Shown here: one piece after another, positions 1 through 7,573 of the stretch
Layout: each line of letters opens with the position of its first letter
How positions within the stretch are numbered: position 1 is the first letter of the stretch
Assembly: GCA_036272935.1 (NCBI GenBank)
Contig: DATAXP010000099.1
Span: 1 to 22,558, forward strand
Direction of reading: 5' to 3'
Source of the DNA: DATAXP01 sp036272935
GTDB taxonomy: Bacteria; Planctomycetota; Planctomycetia; Pirellulales; PNKZ01
DNA: 22,558 bases
The notes under the pieces: generated by a model
The model's input: only the letters and a program-made list of their open reading frames with translations
Databases searched by the model: none
Told to the model about the DNA's origin: nothing
Made by a program: the position numbers and the translations under genes

Positions 1-141
1 CGAACCCCAGAAAGCACTCGACCATGCCCGACCACAATCCGACCTTCACCACCACGCCGAGGGGCGTCGGCCCTCGGCATTGCGCTTCATGCCGACCGGA
101 GAAAACGCCACTCCACGCGGTCGGCCTTCGCTTGTTTAAGG
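1..141 (+). repeat. Left copy of 141-bp terminal inverted repeat
   Basis: Bases 1-141 are the exact reverse complement of 22418-22558. The match breaks at base 142 (c here, t in the reverse-complemented right copy), then four more bases (CTAG, 143-146) agree before the copies diverge. Inside is a perfect hairpin at 56-78 (8-bp arms, GCCGAGGG/CCCTCGGC type) and a second 7-bp stem pairing 91-97 with 119-125. The repeat forms the 3' end of the minus-strand ORF above it and supplies its last 17 residues and stop. It could be the edge of a longer multicopy element lying outside the window, a true terminal repeat, or an assembly-graph overlap: 141 is the largest default k-mer of a common metagenome assembler. 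Confidence 0.95.
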
Positions 142-3100
142 CCTAGATCGGTCGTTGCCTTATTGGCTTGGCTACCCTTGCTGAAGTGATGCACGAAAAC
201 CGTGCCGCAGTCGTGACGTTCCGACAACGTATCGAGCCACACTAGCGCGGCGGCCATATCGCTATTGCTGTTCTCATCGACGTCGCCGCCGAGACACTTG
301 TAAAATGCGTCGATCGTCGTCAGCACGTAGCGATTGCCGAGCGTCGCCATCGTGTCGAGGATAAATTTCAGCGTCGCTTGCCGCCCGCGAAGCGGAACAA
401 TGTCGATGTTGCCAGCGACCGAGGCCCAATCCAGGCCAAGAGCATCGGCTTGGCGTTGGTAGCGGTTTGCAAGATCGTCGCCCCGCAACTCATTATCCCA
501 GTGCAATACGCGGCCTTGCATTTCTTGTGCGGCTAGTTTCGGCTCGGTCGAGCGGACATTGATGTCACCGACCGTGTTGTGGATAACCGTTCCACCTTGC
601 TGACGATTGACCGGTGCTTGCCCACTTTGGATCGACTGCAACTGGCTGAAGAACTTCCGGCTCGAACTGGCGTTGATGACCGTCTCGCCGGGCGACAACA
701 TCGCAGGAACGGTGTCCGTGCCGCGAGCGATGCCACCAGTTGCGAGAAAGATCGATCCACCAAAGGCGCGTTCGGCGGCCGGTTTGGGGCTAAGGTTTCC
801 GATCGCGGCCGAAGCACGCTCGACGTTTGCCTGAAGATCGTCAACCGCTCTGCTCAGTGCAGCCGGATTCAACCCTTCAGCCACTCGTTGCAGTTGCGCT
901 TGCTGCTCATTGAATACCGCAACGAGTTGATTCAACTCATTGCCGGCTCGATTCAGACCTGTCGCCAGCACACCGGAGCCGTTCTTTTGCAGACCAGTTA
1001 GACCACCGGAGATTCGGTTGATGTCTTCCGGCTGAACATTCGGCTTCTGAATCTGAAACTGAATCTCTTGTCGAAGCTGCTGCAACAACTGTTGTTGCAG
1101 TTGAATCGACTCGGCAGTTTGGCCGCCGCCGACTTGCGATAAGACGCTCTTCAGATTGTTGGCGACATTCTCGGTCGTACCAGGCTGCTCGAAATAGGAG
1201 CGTGACGCTTCGGTGCGAGCCGCATCGATCGTGGCATTGCCGTTGGTGTTCGCCGCACCAGCATTGCGTTGATTAGCGAGATTCACACCACCTGCATTTA
1301 TCTGGCGCTGCACCTCATCCAGTTGTTCGAGGATGGTTCCCTTCAGCTTGGAACTATCCGTGGCGAACGATACCAAAATCGCATGCTTGTCGGCCGTCCC
1401 CTGAATCTGATTGAACAGAGAATCCAGCGCGGTCGGCGCGGCCTTCAGTTGCTTCAGTTCAGTGCCGCTCGCCGCTTCGCTCAATCGAGTGCTCAGCTTG
1501 TCAAAGCTGAGCAGGTCGGTCACGCTAATTGGCGATTGTTTTGCCGACAACTGTAGGAATTGCTGTAGGTCCGATTTCGCCTTGGCGAGATTCCCTTTCA
1601 GTTGATCGGTCGGAAGTGGCGCACCATTTTTATCGAAGGCGTTCGACTGCTTCACGAAATCGTCCGCAAGCGTCCGCAACTCTTGGATGCGTTGCTTCTC
1701 TTCGCCATCGGCTTTTGCGAGTCGATCGGCGTCGACCTTTCGAGTTGTCGATAGTGCGTTCTCGGCTGAGATACGTTGCCGAGTGATTCCTTCCAGCGTT
1801 TGCTCAGCCTGCGCCTGCAATCCAAGCGAGCCAGTCGCCTTAGCCACCTGTACCGCCATGTTCGCGTAGGCTTCAGCCCGCGCGAACGTGTTCTGCGCTA
1901 GCTGCTGTTCCGGCTGCGTATGCGCAGACGAAAGTTGCCCCGCCGCCTGTGCGGAAAGCTGTTGTGCTCGGCGCGATGCCTGCATTGCTTGATTGAACTC
2001 GTTCGTTCGGCTGATGGCGTAATTGAACCGCTGATCCTGAAGCGTGCCCTGCAACGCATTGGCGGAGCGCGTGGCGTTCACCGCATCGTTGTTGGCCTGA
2101 GTGTTCAGTCTTTTCAAATCGGTGGCATATTGACTGTGCGCCGAGATAATCCGATTCAGCGTCGATTGATCGTCGCTAATCAGTTCATCGTTGGTTGTGC
2201 GAGCCTCGGTAAGCTGATCCGTGTAGCTCTTACGGAGTTCGAGAAAGCTGCTATTGACCAATTGCTGCTTGGCGCTATCAGCAGCGGCATCGATCGACTG
2301 CTGTTGCGAGACGGCATCGCGCTGCGATTCAAGCAACTGCTGCTGAGCTTTCAGTGCGGCATCGCGGTCAGAATTGATGTAGCGCGTGATGCCCTGACCG
2401 ATTGCGGTGCCCGCTTCGTAGGCTGCAAAGGCCGCTGTCACCACGCCGATAGCGCCTCGCAACGTGGTCAGATTCGCGCCCATCTTTTGGGCCGAGAGTG
2501 CAGCTAAATCTTGTTGGACACGGGCAGCCGTCCACGCCACGCCATACGCCGTAACGGCCAACGTGACCGCGCCCATAACCGGCACGATCGCTTGCAGGCC
2601 GGTGATTACGTTATCGACGCCAGCGAAGTTGATTGCTTTCGCAGCGCCGCCGGTTAGCTGCTTGCCGATGTCTGAAGTAAAGAACACCTTGATTCGGTTG
2701 ATCGCATTGTCAAGTTGCTCCGTATCGCTGCCGACCCGTAGCGTGTACTTCTGATTCAGCAGCTTCGCTCCGGCTTGCTGTACGCTGGCCAAGTGCTGAA
2801 CATACGTGTCAGCGGCCGGGCCGTTCTCGCGAAGTACACCGGTCAACGCCCGCACGTTCGGGAACAGTTTCGCGATGCTGGCCGTCGATCCGTCCGTGGT
2901 GCTGATGATGGCTTGTTGTGCCCCGGCAAGCCCCTTAGCCGCAACAAGCTGTTCACCTGAAGCAACGCCTAGCTGCTTGTACGCCTCTTCAAGATCGGTT
3001 GAAGGCTTGACGAGCGCCGACAGCACACCACGAATCTGCGTCGCCGCTTCGCTGACGCTGCTGCCGCCCTGAGTGATCGACGAGAAGCTAGCCAGCAACT

Positions 3101-3863
3101 CATCGAACGAAACGCCAAGCTGCGAAGCAAGGGGCGCGACACGGCCAACGGCCGATGAAAGCTGGTCGATCGTCTGCCGTCCGTCGATGACCGACTGAAC
3201 CAGCTTGCCGCCCACTTGCGCGGCCTGATCGGCATTCAGCTTGTAGCTGTTCAAAACCGTGCTGAGCGTGTCGATCGCTTCGGCCTGCGAACTGATGCCG
3301 ACTTTGTTCAGCTTGGCCGCTGCCGTGCTGACAGCCGTCGCATCGGCAAGATTCGTGAAGCCGTTGCTAAGCGCCTGATACTGGCCTTTGGCAGCCTGCA
3401 AAAGCGGAATGTTGAACTGCCCCGCGAAGTCCGCAATCTGCTTGGACAAGTCGTCAAGCGACGTGTTGCCGGCAATCGTTTGCACCTCGGCAACGGCGCG
3501 GTTGAATTCGATGAACCCCTGAAAGCTGCCTTCAGCGGCATCGCGGATGGCGGACAGGCCGCGCACAATCGCTTGCGTGGCGACGACGCGGGTTAGCGTT
3601 TCCAGCGATACCCCGAAACCATTGGTCGATCGGGTTGCCTGACCCATCGCGCCATCGAACTGCTGGCTCGACTGCACCACGTTGCTGAACGAAGCATTCA
3701 GCGCGTTAAACGAGCCGCCGACCGCACTGTCGAAATTGCGAACGTCCTGAGCGACGCCTTGTAAGCGCTGCTGCAACTGCGAGAAGCTGCTATCCAGCGA
3801 TTTGAGCGCACTGATTGCCTGGCTGGCGTCGAGAGAGAATGTCTGTTGGATGTCGTCTGACAT
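87..3863 (-). CDS. Phage tail tape-measure protein fused in frame to a RepA-like ATPase fragment
   Basis: This 1258-residue ORF is a mosaic. The first ~1105 residues are a TP901-type tape-measure protein, which sets tail length and is threaded into the cell at injection. The TP901 core is at about 120-400, a hydrophobic stretch at about 415-450, and long Gln/Ala-rich helical regions follow. Near 1045-1070 is the typical distal motif GGIARGTDTVPAMLSPGE. From about residue 1117 (near base 515) the sequence becomes the central part of a RepA/RecA-fold plasmid or phage helicase: VLHWDNEL, then an IDAF Walker-B-like strand, then VFVHHFSKG. The Walker A segment is missing, so this part should not bind ATP. 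The last 17 residues come from the terminal repeat. I start at ATG 3863 (MSDDIQQTF) rather than three codons earlier. Base composition is less GC-rich than its neighbours. The tape-measure call is firm. Whether the fusion is biological or an assembly product is open. Confidence 0.85.
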   Translation of the reverse strand: MSDDIQQTFSLDASQAISALKSLDSSFSQLQQRLQGVAQDVRNFDSAVGGSFNALNASFSNVVQSSQQFDGAMGQATRSTNGFGVSLETLTRVVATQAIVRGLSAIRDAAEGSFQGFIEFNRAVAEVQTIAGNTSLDDLSKQIADFAGQFNIPLLQAAKGQYQALSNGFTNLADATAVSTAAAKLNKVGISSQAEAIDTLSTVLNSYKLNADQAAQVGGKLVQSVIDGRQTIDQLSSAVGRVAPLASQLGVSFDELLASFSSITQGGSSVSEAATQIRGVLSALVKPSTDLEEAYKQLGVASGEQLVAAKGLAGAQQAIISTTDGSTASIAKLFPNVRALTGVLRENGPAADTYVQHLASVQQAGAKLLNQKYTLRVGSDTEQLDNAINRIKVFFTSDIGKQLTGGAAKAINFAGVDNVITGLQAIVPVMGAVTLAVTAYGVAWTAARVQQDLAALSAQKMGANLTTLRGAIGVVTAAFAAYEAGTAIGQGITRYINSDRDAALKAQQQLLESQRDAVSQQQSIDAAADSAKQQLVNSSFLELRKSYTDQLTEARTTNDELISDDQSTLNRIISAHSQYATDLKRLNTQANNDAVNATRSANALQGTLQDQRFNYAISRTNEFNQAMQASRRAQQLSAQAAGQLSSAHTQPEQQLAQNTFARAEAYANMAVQVAKATGSLGLQAQAEQTLEGITRQRISAENALSTTRKVDADRLAKADGEEKQRIQELRTLADDFVKQSNAFDKNGAPLPTDQLKGNLAKAKSDLQQFLQLSAKQSPISVTDLLSFDKLSTRLSEAASGTELKQLKAAPTALDSLFNQIQGTADKHAILVSFATDSSKLKGTILEQLDEVQRQINAGGVNLANQRNAGAANTNGNATIDAARTEASRSYFEQPGTTENVANNLKSVLSQVGGGQTAESIQLQQQLLQQLRQEIQFQIQKPNVQPEDINRISGGLTGLQKNGSGVLATGLNRAGNELNQLVAVFNEQQAQLQRVAEGLNPAALSRAVDDLQANVERASAAIGNLSPKPAAERAFGGSIFLATGGIARGTDTVPAMLSPGETVINASSSRKFFSQLQSIQSGQAPVNRQQGGTVIHNTVGDINVRSTEPKLAAQEMQGRVLHWDNELRGDDLANRYQRQADALGLDWASVAGNIDIVPLRGRQATLKFILDTMATLGNRYVLTTIDAFYKCLGGDVDENSNSDMAAALVWLDTLSERHDCGTVFVHHFSKGSQANKATTDLGLKQAKADRVEWRFLRSA

Positions 3864-3880
3864 GGGGTACACCTGTAAAA

Positions 3881-3906
3881 GAAAAGAGCCGCAGCGAGCG
3901 GCTCTT
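3881..3906 (-). terminator. Rho-independent terminator before the tape-measure gene
   Basis: A perfect 9-bp stem pairs 3884-3892 (AAGAGCCGC) with 3898-3906 around a 5-nt loop. On the minus strand it is followed by a T-rich tract (TTTTCTTTT). The plus-strand side has no T-run, so it acts on minus-strand transcripts. It sits between the 55-codon gene and the tape-measure start (3863), ending the first transcript or attenuating the second. Confidence 0.75.
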
Positions 3907-3932
3907 GGAAGGGTTGGGGATTGGACGGCGAG

Positions 3933-4100
3933 CTAATCGATTAGCTCAAGCATCGTCCGGCGGATCGTGTGTGGCAGCGTTGGCCAAGCGGCAATGATTC
4001 GACCAAGATCGGCGTCCTGCACCGTTTTCTGCACCGTCACGTTGTCGAATGCTGCGATTTCGGGGAGATTCTGAGGGTAGTTCGAGTCCTGTGTGCCCAT
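3933..4100 (-). CDS. Small 55-residue protein of unknown function
   Basis: ATG at 4100 to TAG at 3933, too short for ordinary ORF cut-offs. The product begins MGTQDSNYPQ. Its second half has the pattern DADLGRIIAAWPTLPHTIRR followed by a hydrophobic end (TMLELID), predicted as two short helices around a W-P-x-L-P turn. From memory, this D-x-D-L...AWPxLPxxIR pattern recurs in small proteins and C-terminal tails linked to mobile DNA in planctomycetes, but I cannot assign a function. It lies 31 bp after the stop of the TPR gene, on the same strand, and is followed after 26 bp by a strong terminator. The codon pattern fits a real gene. Confidence 0.6.
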   Translation of the reverse strand: MGTQDSNYPQNLPEIAAFDNVTVQKTVQDADLGRIIAAWPTLPHTIRRTMLELID

Positions 4101-4108
4101 TGCGATTC

Positions 4109-4125
4109 GCGCCTCTAGGCGGCGC
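4109..4125 (-). other. Short GC hairpin after the TPR gene
   Basis: GCGCC (4109-4113) pairs with GGCGC (4121-4125), extended inward by a CCT/AGG-type pairing. It lies in the 31-bp gap between the TPR gene stop (4132) and the small gene start (4100). There is no T-run, so a terminator role is only a guess. Confidence 0.3.
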
Positions 4126-4131
4126 CCAGGC

Positions 4132-6063
4132 TCAACGCCGGGCGGTGTGCTTCAGGCTTTCGGCGAGCAGCCCTTGGTATTGGGCGTTTGCAGGCTCGGC
4201 GGCGGCGCAGATGCGGAAATGTTCTGCGGCACTGCGCCAGTTGTGCCGGTCGAGCATCAGCAGGCCCAGCGCTTGATGCACCAGTGGCGAGCGCGGGTCG
4301 ATGGCTAGCGCGGCGTCGTACTCTGCGATGGCGTCCGCGTAGCGTCGTTGCAAGTAGAGGCTGTTGGCCAGGTTGAAATGGGCCAGCAAATTTCGTGGGT
4401 TACTGTCGCAGGCTGCGCGGAACTGCGTCTCAGCTCCCTGATACGCTTCTTGTTCGAAGAGCACGATCCCGTAGTTGAGATGCAGTTGCGCTGAGGCGGG
4501 GTCACGTACTAGGGCGGCCTCGAAGCTCCGGCGCGAATCGGCAACCCGGCCGAGTGCGGCCTGGGCGGTGCCGAGGTTGCTCAACGCGCCGGCGTCGGTC
4601 GGGTCGAGCCGCACGGCCGCGCTCAATTGCTCCGCCGCTTCATTAAATCTGTGCTCGGCCAGCAGAGCGCCGCCGTAGCTGGTGCGGGTGATCGCATCGT
4701 TGGGATCGAGCTGCACGGCGCGCCGGTATAAGGCCAACGCCTCGGCAACGTGGCGCTCGTCGAGCATGCAGTTGGCCAGGTTGGTGCACGCCATCGCGCA
4801 GTCGGGATTCTTCGCGAGCGTGTCGCGCCACAGGGTCGCCGGGTCGCGATACACCGACGCCTGTTGCCAAGTGCCGATGGCCAGCAAACCCAGCAACGGG
4901 GCGGCGGCCATGCGGCGCCAGGTGGAAATGAAGCTCGGCAGCCAGGTGATTGCGGCGGCACACACCATCGTCAGGATCGCGGGGCAGGCCAGGTATTGAA
5001 AGTGGTCGGCGACAAACGAGTACCGCATCGGGTAGACGTCGAAGAATCCCAAGGCGGGCGTGAGCGTGCCCAGAAACAGCAACACGGCTGCCAGCGGCCC
5101 GCGCCCCAGGCGGGCACGGTAGAACCAAAGCGCTGCGAGGCAGACAATCACGGCGATCGGAAAACTGAACTGCCAAAGTTGAATCGTGTCGACATTCCAA
5201 CGCGGGTAGACGAACGCGAGTTGCGTTGGCCAGAGCAACTTGCCGATGTAGAACCATGTGGCACGCCCGGCGATCAATAGTCGTTCGACGACCGAAAGGT
5301 GCCACGGTTCGCCTTGGGCGCCGACGTGGAACTTTTCGAGATACACGGTCCCGGCAGCCGCGGCGGCGCCGAGGAGAAAGAACGGCACGGTGGCAACCAG
5401 CTCGCGGCGGTCGATGCGCCCGCGCTGCCACCAGGCGATCACAAGTACCGCCGCCGGCCACGAGCAGGTGACCGTCTTGCTTCCCAAGGCGCATGCGAAC
5501 AGCACAAATGCTGCGAGGTACCATCGCCACGCACCGCATCGCTGCGCATCGTCGTCTCGCGGGTCGTAGCGCAACCAGGCGAGCATCGCCGCAAGATAGA
5601 AGAACGTCGAGAGGACATTCTTTCGCTCGGTGATCCAAGCGACCGATTCGACCGTTACGGGATGAACGGCGAACAGCAAGGCGGCCAGCCATCCGCCCGG
5701 CACGTGTAGCCGACGAAGCACGCAGCCCAGCAGCAGCGCATTGGCTAGGTGCAACAGCAGATTGACAGCGTGATATCCGCGCGGGTCGAGACCCCAAGCG
5801 TGGTCCTCGAGCCAGAACGTGGTGTGAACCAGCGGATAATATTGCGGCGTGGCGCGCGGATCGAGCCAGATTGTCGCAAGCCCGGAAGCATCGCGCAAGC
5901 AGGCGTTCTTGGTCACGTGCTGATCGTCGTCCCAAACGAAGCCACCGCGGAGGGCCGGCAGATAGGCGATCGCCGCCAGCAGCAGGCCGGCAACAACCAG
6001 CCAAGGACCGAGGCGGGTGCGCGTGGCCGTACGGGGCGACGAAGAGACGGACACGACCGGCAT
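4132..6063 (-). CDS. GT-C fold (TMTC/PMT-like) membrane glycosyltransferase with C-terminal TPRs
   Basis: This 643-residue multispanning membrane protein has a short basic N-terminus, about ten hydrophobic segments, then roughly six TPRs over the last ~240 residues. The first membrane segment is followed by GGFVWDDDQH, the acidic loop (Asp45-47) where GT-C enzymes place the catalytic/metal-binding residue. HPVTVESVAWITERKNVLS is the hallmark stretch of the TMTC-like family. The family uses a polyprenol-phosphate sugar donor to glycosylate secreted proteins, with TPRs thought to bind the acceptor. This fits the Dpm1-type donor synthase encoded just upstream on the same strand. I prefer ATG 6063 over a GTG at 6165, because the extra 34 residues lack family character and approach the cruciform repeat. 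No clear Shine-Dalgarno is seen. The acceptor and sugar are unknown. Confidence 0.8.
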   Translation of the reverse strand: MPVVSVSSSPRTATRTRLGPWLVVAGLLLAAIAYLPALRGGFVWDDDQHVTKNACLRDASGLATIWLDPRATPQYYPLVHTTFWLEDHAWGLDPRGYHAVNLLLHLANALLLGCVLRRLHVPGGWLAALLFAVHPVTVESVAWITERKNVLSTFFYLAAMLAWLRYDPRDDDAQRCGAWRWYLAAFVLFACALGSKTVTCSWPAAVLVIAWWQRGRIDRRELVATVPFFLLGAAAAAGTVYLEKFHVGAQGEPWHLSVVERLLIAGRATWFYIGKLLWPTQLAFVYPRWNVDTIQLWQFSFPIAVIVCLAALWFYRARLGRGPLAAVLLFLGTLTPALGFFDVYPMRYSFVADHFQYLACPAILTMVCAAAITWLPSFISTWRRMAAAPLLGLLAIGTWQQASVYRDPATLWRDTLAKNPDCAMACTNLANCMLDERHVAEALALYRRAVQLDPNDAITRTSYGGALLAEHRFNEAAEQLSAAVRLDPTDAGALSNLGTAQAALGRVADSRRSFEAALVRDPASAQLHLNYGIVLFEQEAYQGAETQFRAACDSNPRNLLAHFNLANSLYLQRRYADAIAEYDAALAIDPRSPLVHQALGLLMLDRHNWRSAAEHFRICAAAEPANAQYQGLLAESLKHTARR

Positions 6064-6168
6064 GGAACGACTCGGACGTTGGTCGACTTTGGCGAGAAGC
6101 ACGCTGCAGCGCGGCAGAAGACTAGCGATTCCTGCGAGCACGTTCAATTGCGAAACTGCTTGCACGCA

Positions 6169-6233
6169 GTGAGCCGCAACGCGCTAGCGTGCGAGTTGCG
6201 GCAGAACCCGCCGGCTAGCGCCTGGCGGCTCAC
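6169..6233. repeat. Cruciform-type intergenic repeat
   Basis: Outer 9-bp arms GTGAGCCGC (6169-6177) and GCGGCTCAC (6225-6233) enclose two further hairpins. One pairs 6173-6180 with 6195-6202 (GCCGCAAC/GTTGCGGC). The other pairs CCGCC at 6208-6212 with GGCGG at 6224-6228 around a GGC-TAGC-GCC core. Both loops contain GCTAGCG or CTAGCGC. This nested layout resembles REP/MITE-type intergenic repeats. It occupies most of the gap between two same-strand genes and may shape the mRNA. Confidence 0.65.
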
Positions 6234-6262
6234 GCGAAAATGAAGCGGCGACAAAACACCCG

Positions 6263-7030
6263 TCAATTGCCTTTGCCAGGCACGTCGGCGGTGTGGCCGT
6301 TGCGGCGCAGCAGGTTCTTACTGCCTAGCGTCGCCAGGATTCGTAAAGCGTCCCAGGCTTCGTGCGGATTGATCTTCGAATCGCCGTTGATGCGATCGAC
6401 GAACGTAATCGGTGTCTCGTCGATACGGCAGCCGATCTGCTTCAGCCGCCACAACAGCTCTTCGTGGAACGAATAGCCGTTGGAGACGATGGAATCGAAA
6501 TCCAACTGGGCCAGCCGCGAGGTGCGGAAGCAGCGGTAGCCGCCACTGCAATCCTTCGAGCGCAGACCCAACAGCGCGCGTGAGTACAGATTGATGGCCC
6601 GACTCATCACGTGCCGCTTCCAGTGCCAACCCTCGATTGCGCCGCCGGGCACGTAGCGCGAGCCGATCATCACGTCGACCGCCCCGGGGCCTGCGCGATT
6701 CATCCCCTCGACCAACTCGGGCAGGTAGCGCGGATCGTGGCTGAGGTCGGCATCCATGTTGATGGCGAACTCGTAACGGCGCTCGATCGCGCACTTCAGG
6801 CCCAGGACGATCGCGCTGCCGAGGCCCAGCTTTCCACGGCGATGCACACAGCGCAGTCGCGGCTCGGCGGCCGCCAGCGCGTCGCACCATGCTCCGGTGC
6901 CGTCGGGACTGTCGTCGTCAACCACGAGCAGGTCGGCCTCGGGCAGGTGCCGAAAGATTTCAGGCACCAGCACGGGCAGATTCTTCGCCTCGTTGTAGGT
7001 CGCGATGATGACAAGTGTTTTACCGGACAC
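6263..7030 (-). CDS. GT2 polyprenol-phosphate mannosyltransferase (Dpm1-type)
   Basis: This 255-residue cytosolic or membrane-associated GT-A enzyme transfers a sugar, typically mannose from GDP-mannose, to polyprenol phosphate, making the lipid donor used by GT-C enzymes. Motifs in order are IATYNEAKN (8-17), VVDDDSPDGT (36-45), the metal-binding DAD in NMDADLSHDP (Asp93, Asp95), GSRYVPGG (123-130), and the SGGYRCFR and GYSFHEELL acceptor-side motifs. No C-terminal membrane segments are present, so this is the short, Dpm1-like form. I start at GTG 7030 (MSGKTLVIIATYNE) because this family begins a few residues before the ATYNE strand. An ATG at 7123 would add 31 residues encoded by an intergenic repeat. 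The GT-C/TPR gene lies 199 bp downstream on the same strand and is the likely consumer of the product. Confidence 0.88.
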   Translation of the reverse strand: MSGKTLVIIATYNEAKNLPVLVPEIFRHLPEADLLVVDDDSPDGTGAWCDALAAAEPRLRCVHRRGKLGLGSAIVLGLKCAIERRYEFAINMDADLSHDPRYLPELVEGMNRAGPGAVDVMIGSRYVPGGAIEGWHWKRHVMSRAINLYSRALLGLRSKDCSGGYRCFRTSRLAQLDFDSIVSNGYSFHEELLWRLKQIGCRIDETPITFVDRINGDSKINPHEAWDALRILATLGSKNLLRRNGHTADVPGKGN

Positions 7031-7058
7031 AATTGCTGCCGTTCGACGATTGACGTGT

Positions 7059-7173
7059 CCCCGCTCACGTTGGGAGAGGGCGGCCGCCGTCGCGGCGGCG
7101 TGAACCGGGTACACGACGCCCATGCCGTTTGACCCTCATCCGGCGTTCGACCACCTGCTCCCGGAGGGAGAAG
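7059..7173. repeat. CCCTC/GGGAGAGGG-type intergenic repeat pair
   Basis: A CCCTCATCCGGC...CTCCCGGAGGGAGAAGG element (7132-7173) carries a small hairpin (CTCC-CGGA-GGAG). A partial GCTCACGTTGGGAGAGGG element sits at 7063-7080. Between them at 7085-7098 is a CGCCG/CGGCG stem. Elements of this wording are common between genes in many GC-rich bacteria. Its presence argues against the 7123 start for the neighbouring glycosyltransferase. Confidence 0.5.
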
Positions 7174-7199
7174 GCGTGCGCTGCGCACATCCATAGCAC

Positions 7200-7229
7200 A
7201 TCATAACACGCGGTGCGAACGACGGTCAC
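7200..7229 (-). promoter_or_regulatory. Possible sigma-70-type promoter for the glycosylation genes
   Basis: On the minus strand a TATGAT box (7200-7205) lies 18 nt after GTGACC (7224-7229), a weak match to TTGACA. It sits 170 bp ahead of the GTG start at 7030. There is no gene on this strand between 7230 and the next block. It was read by eye only. Confidence 0.35.
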
Positions 7230-7573
7230 TTTCGCGAGCGCTGCCCGGAGGTCGTGGACCCTTGGGCGACAATCAGCCCAAAAACATGCGACTTTCTTGC
7301 TCCTTGGTTGACCCGTACGCCACCGATTCTCTTCCGACGACGAACTGCGCGGCGTTGCAAAGAACTGACGAGACACCGGCTCTATTGAAAACCTCGGCTC
7401 GCCGCCCGCCATCGCGGTGCTAGCCGAAAAGGGCAGCGCGCCGGTGCGGCCGGCGGCTACGATTTGAATGCGTCGGTCTTCGAGAACGACGCTAGGTACG
7501 ACGTAAGTCGTCAAAGCACGTCGCCTCGCGGCGACCCAGCGGAGAGGACAGGACTCACGTTCCCGCCGCTCGT

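Noticed and set aside
4643..6004. 453-residue minus-strand ORF inside the GT-C/TPR gene
   Set aside because: Arg-rich frame shadow of the real gene in high-GC DNA.
7065..7514. 149-residue minus-strand ORF upstream of the glycosyltransferase
   Set aside because: It is built from intergenic repeats and a promoter-like stretch, is Arg/Ser-rich, and has no domain.
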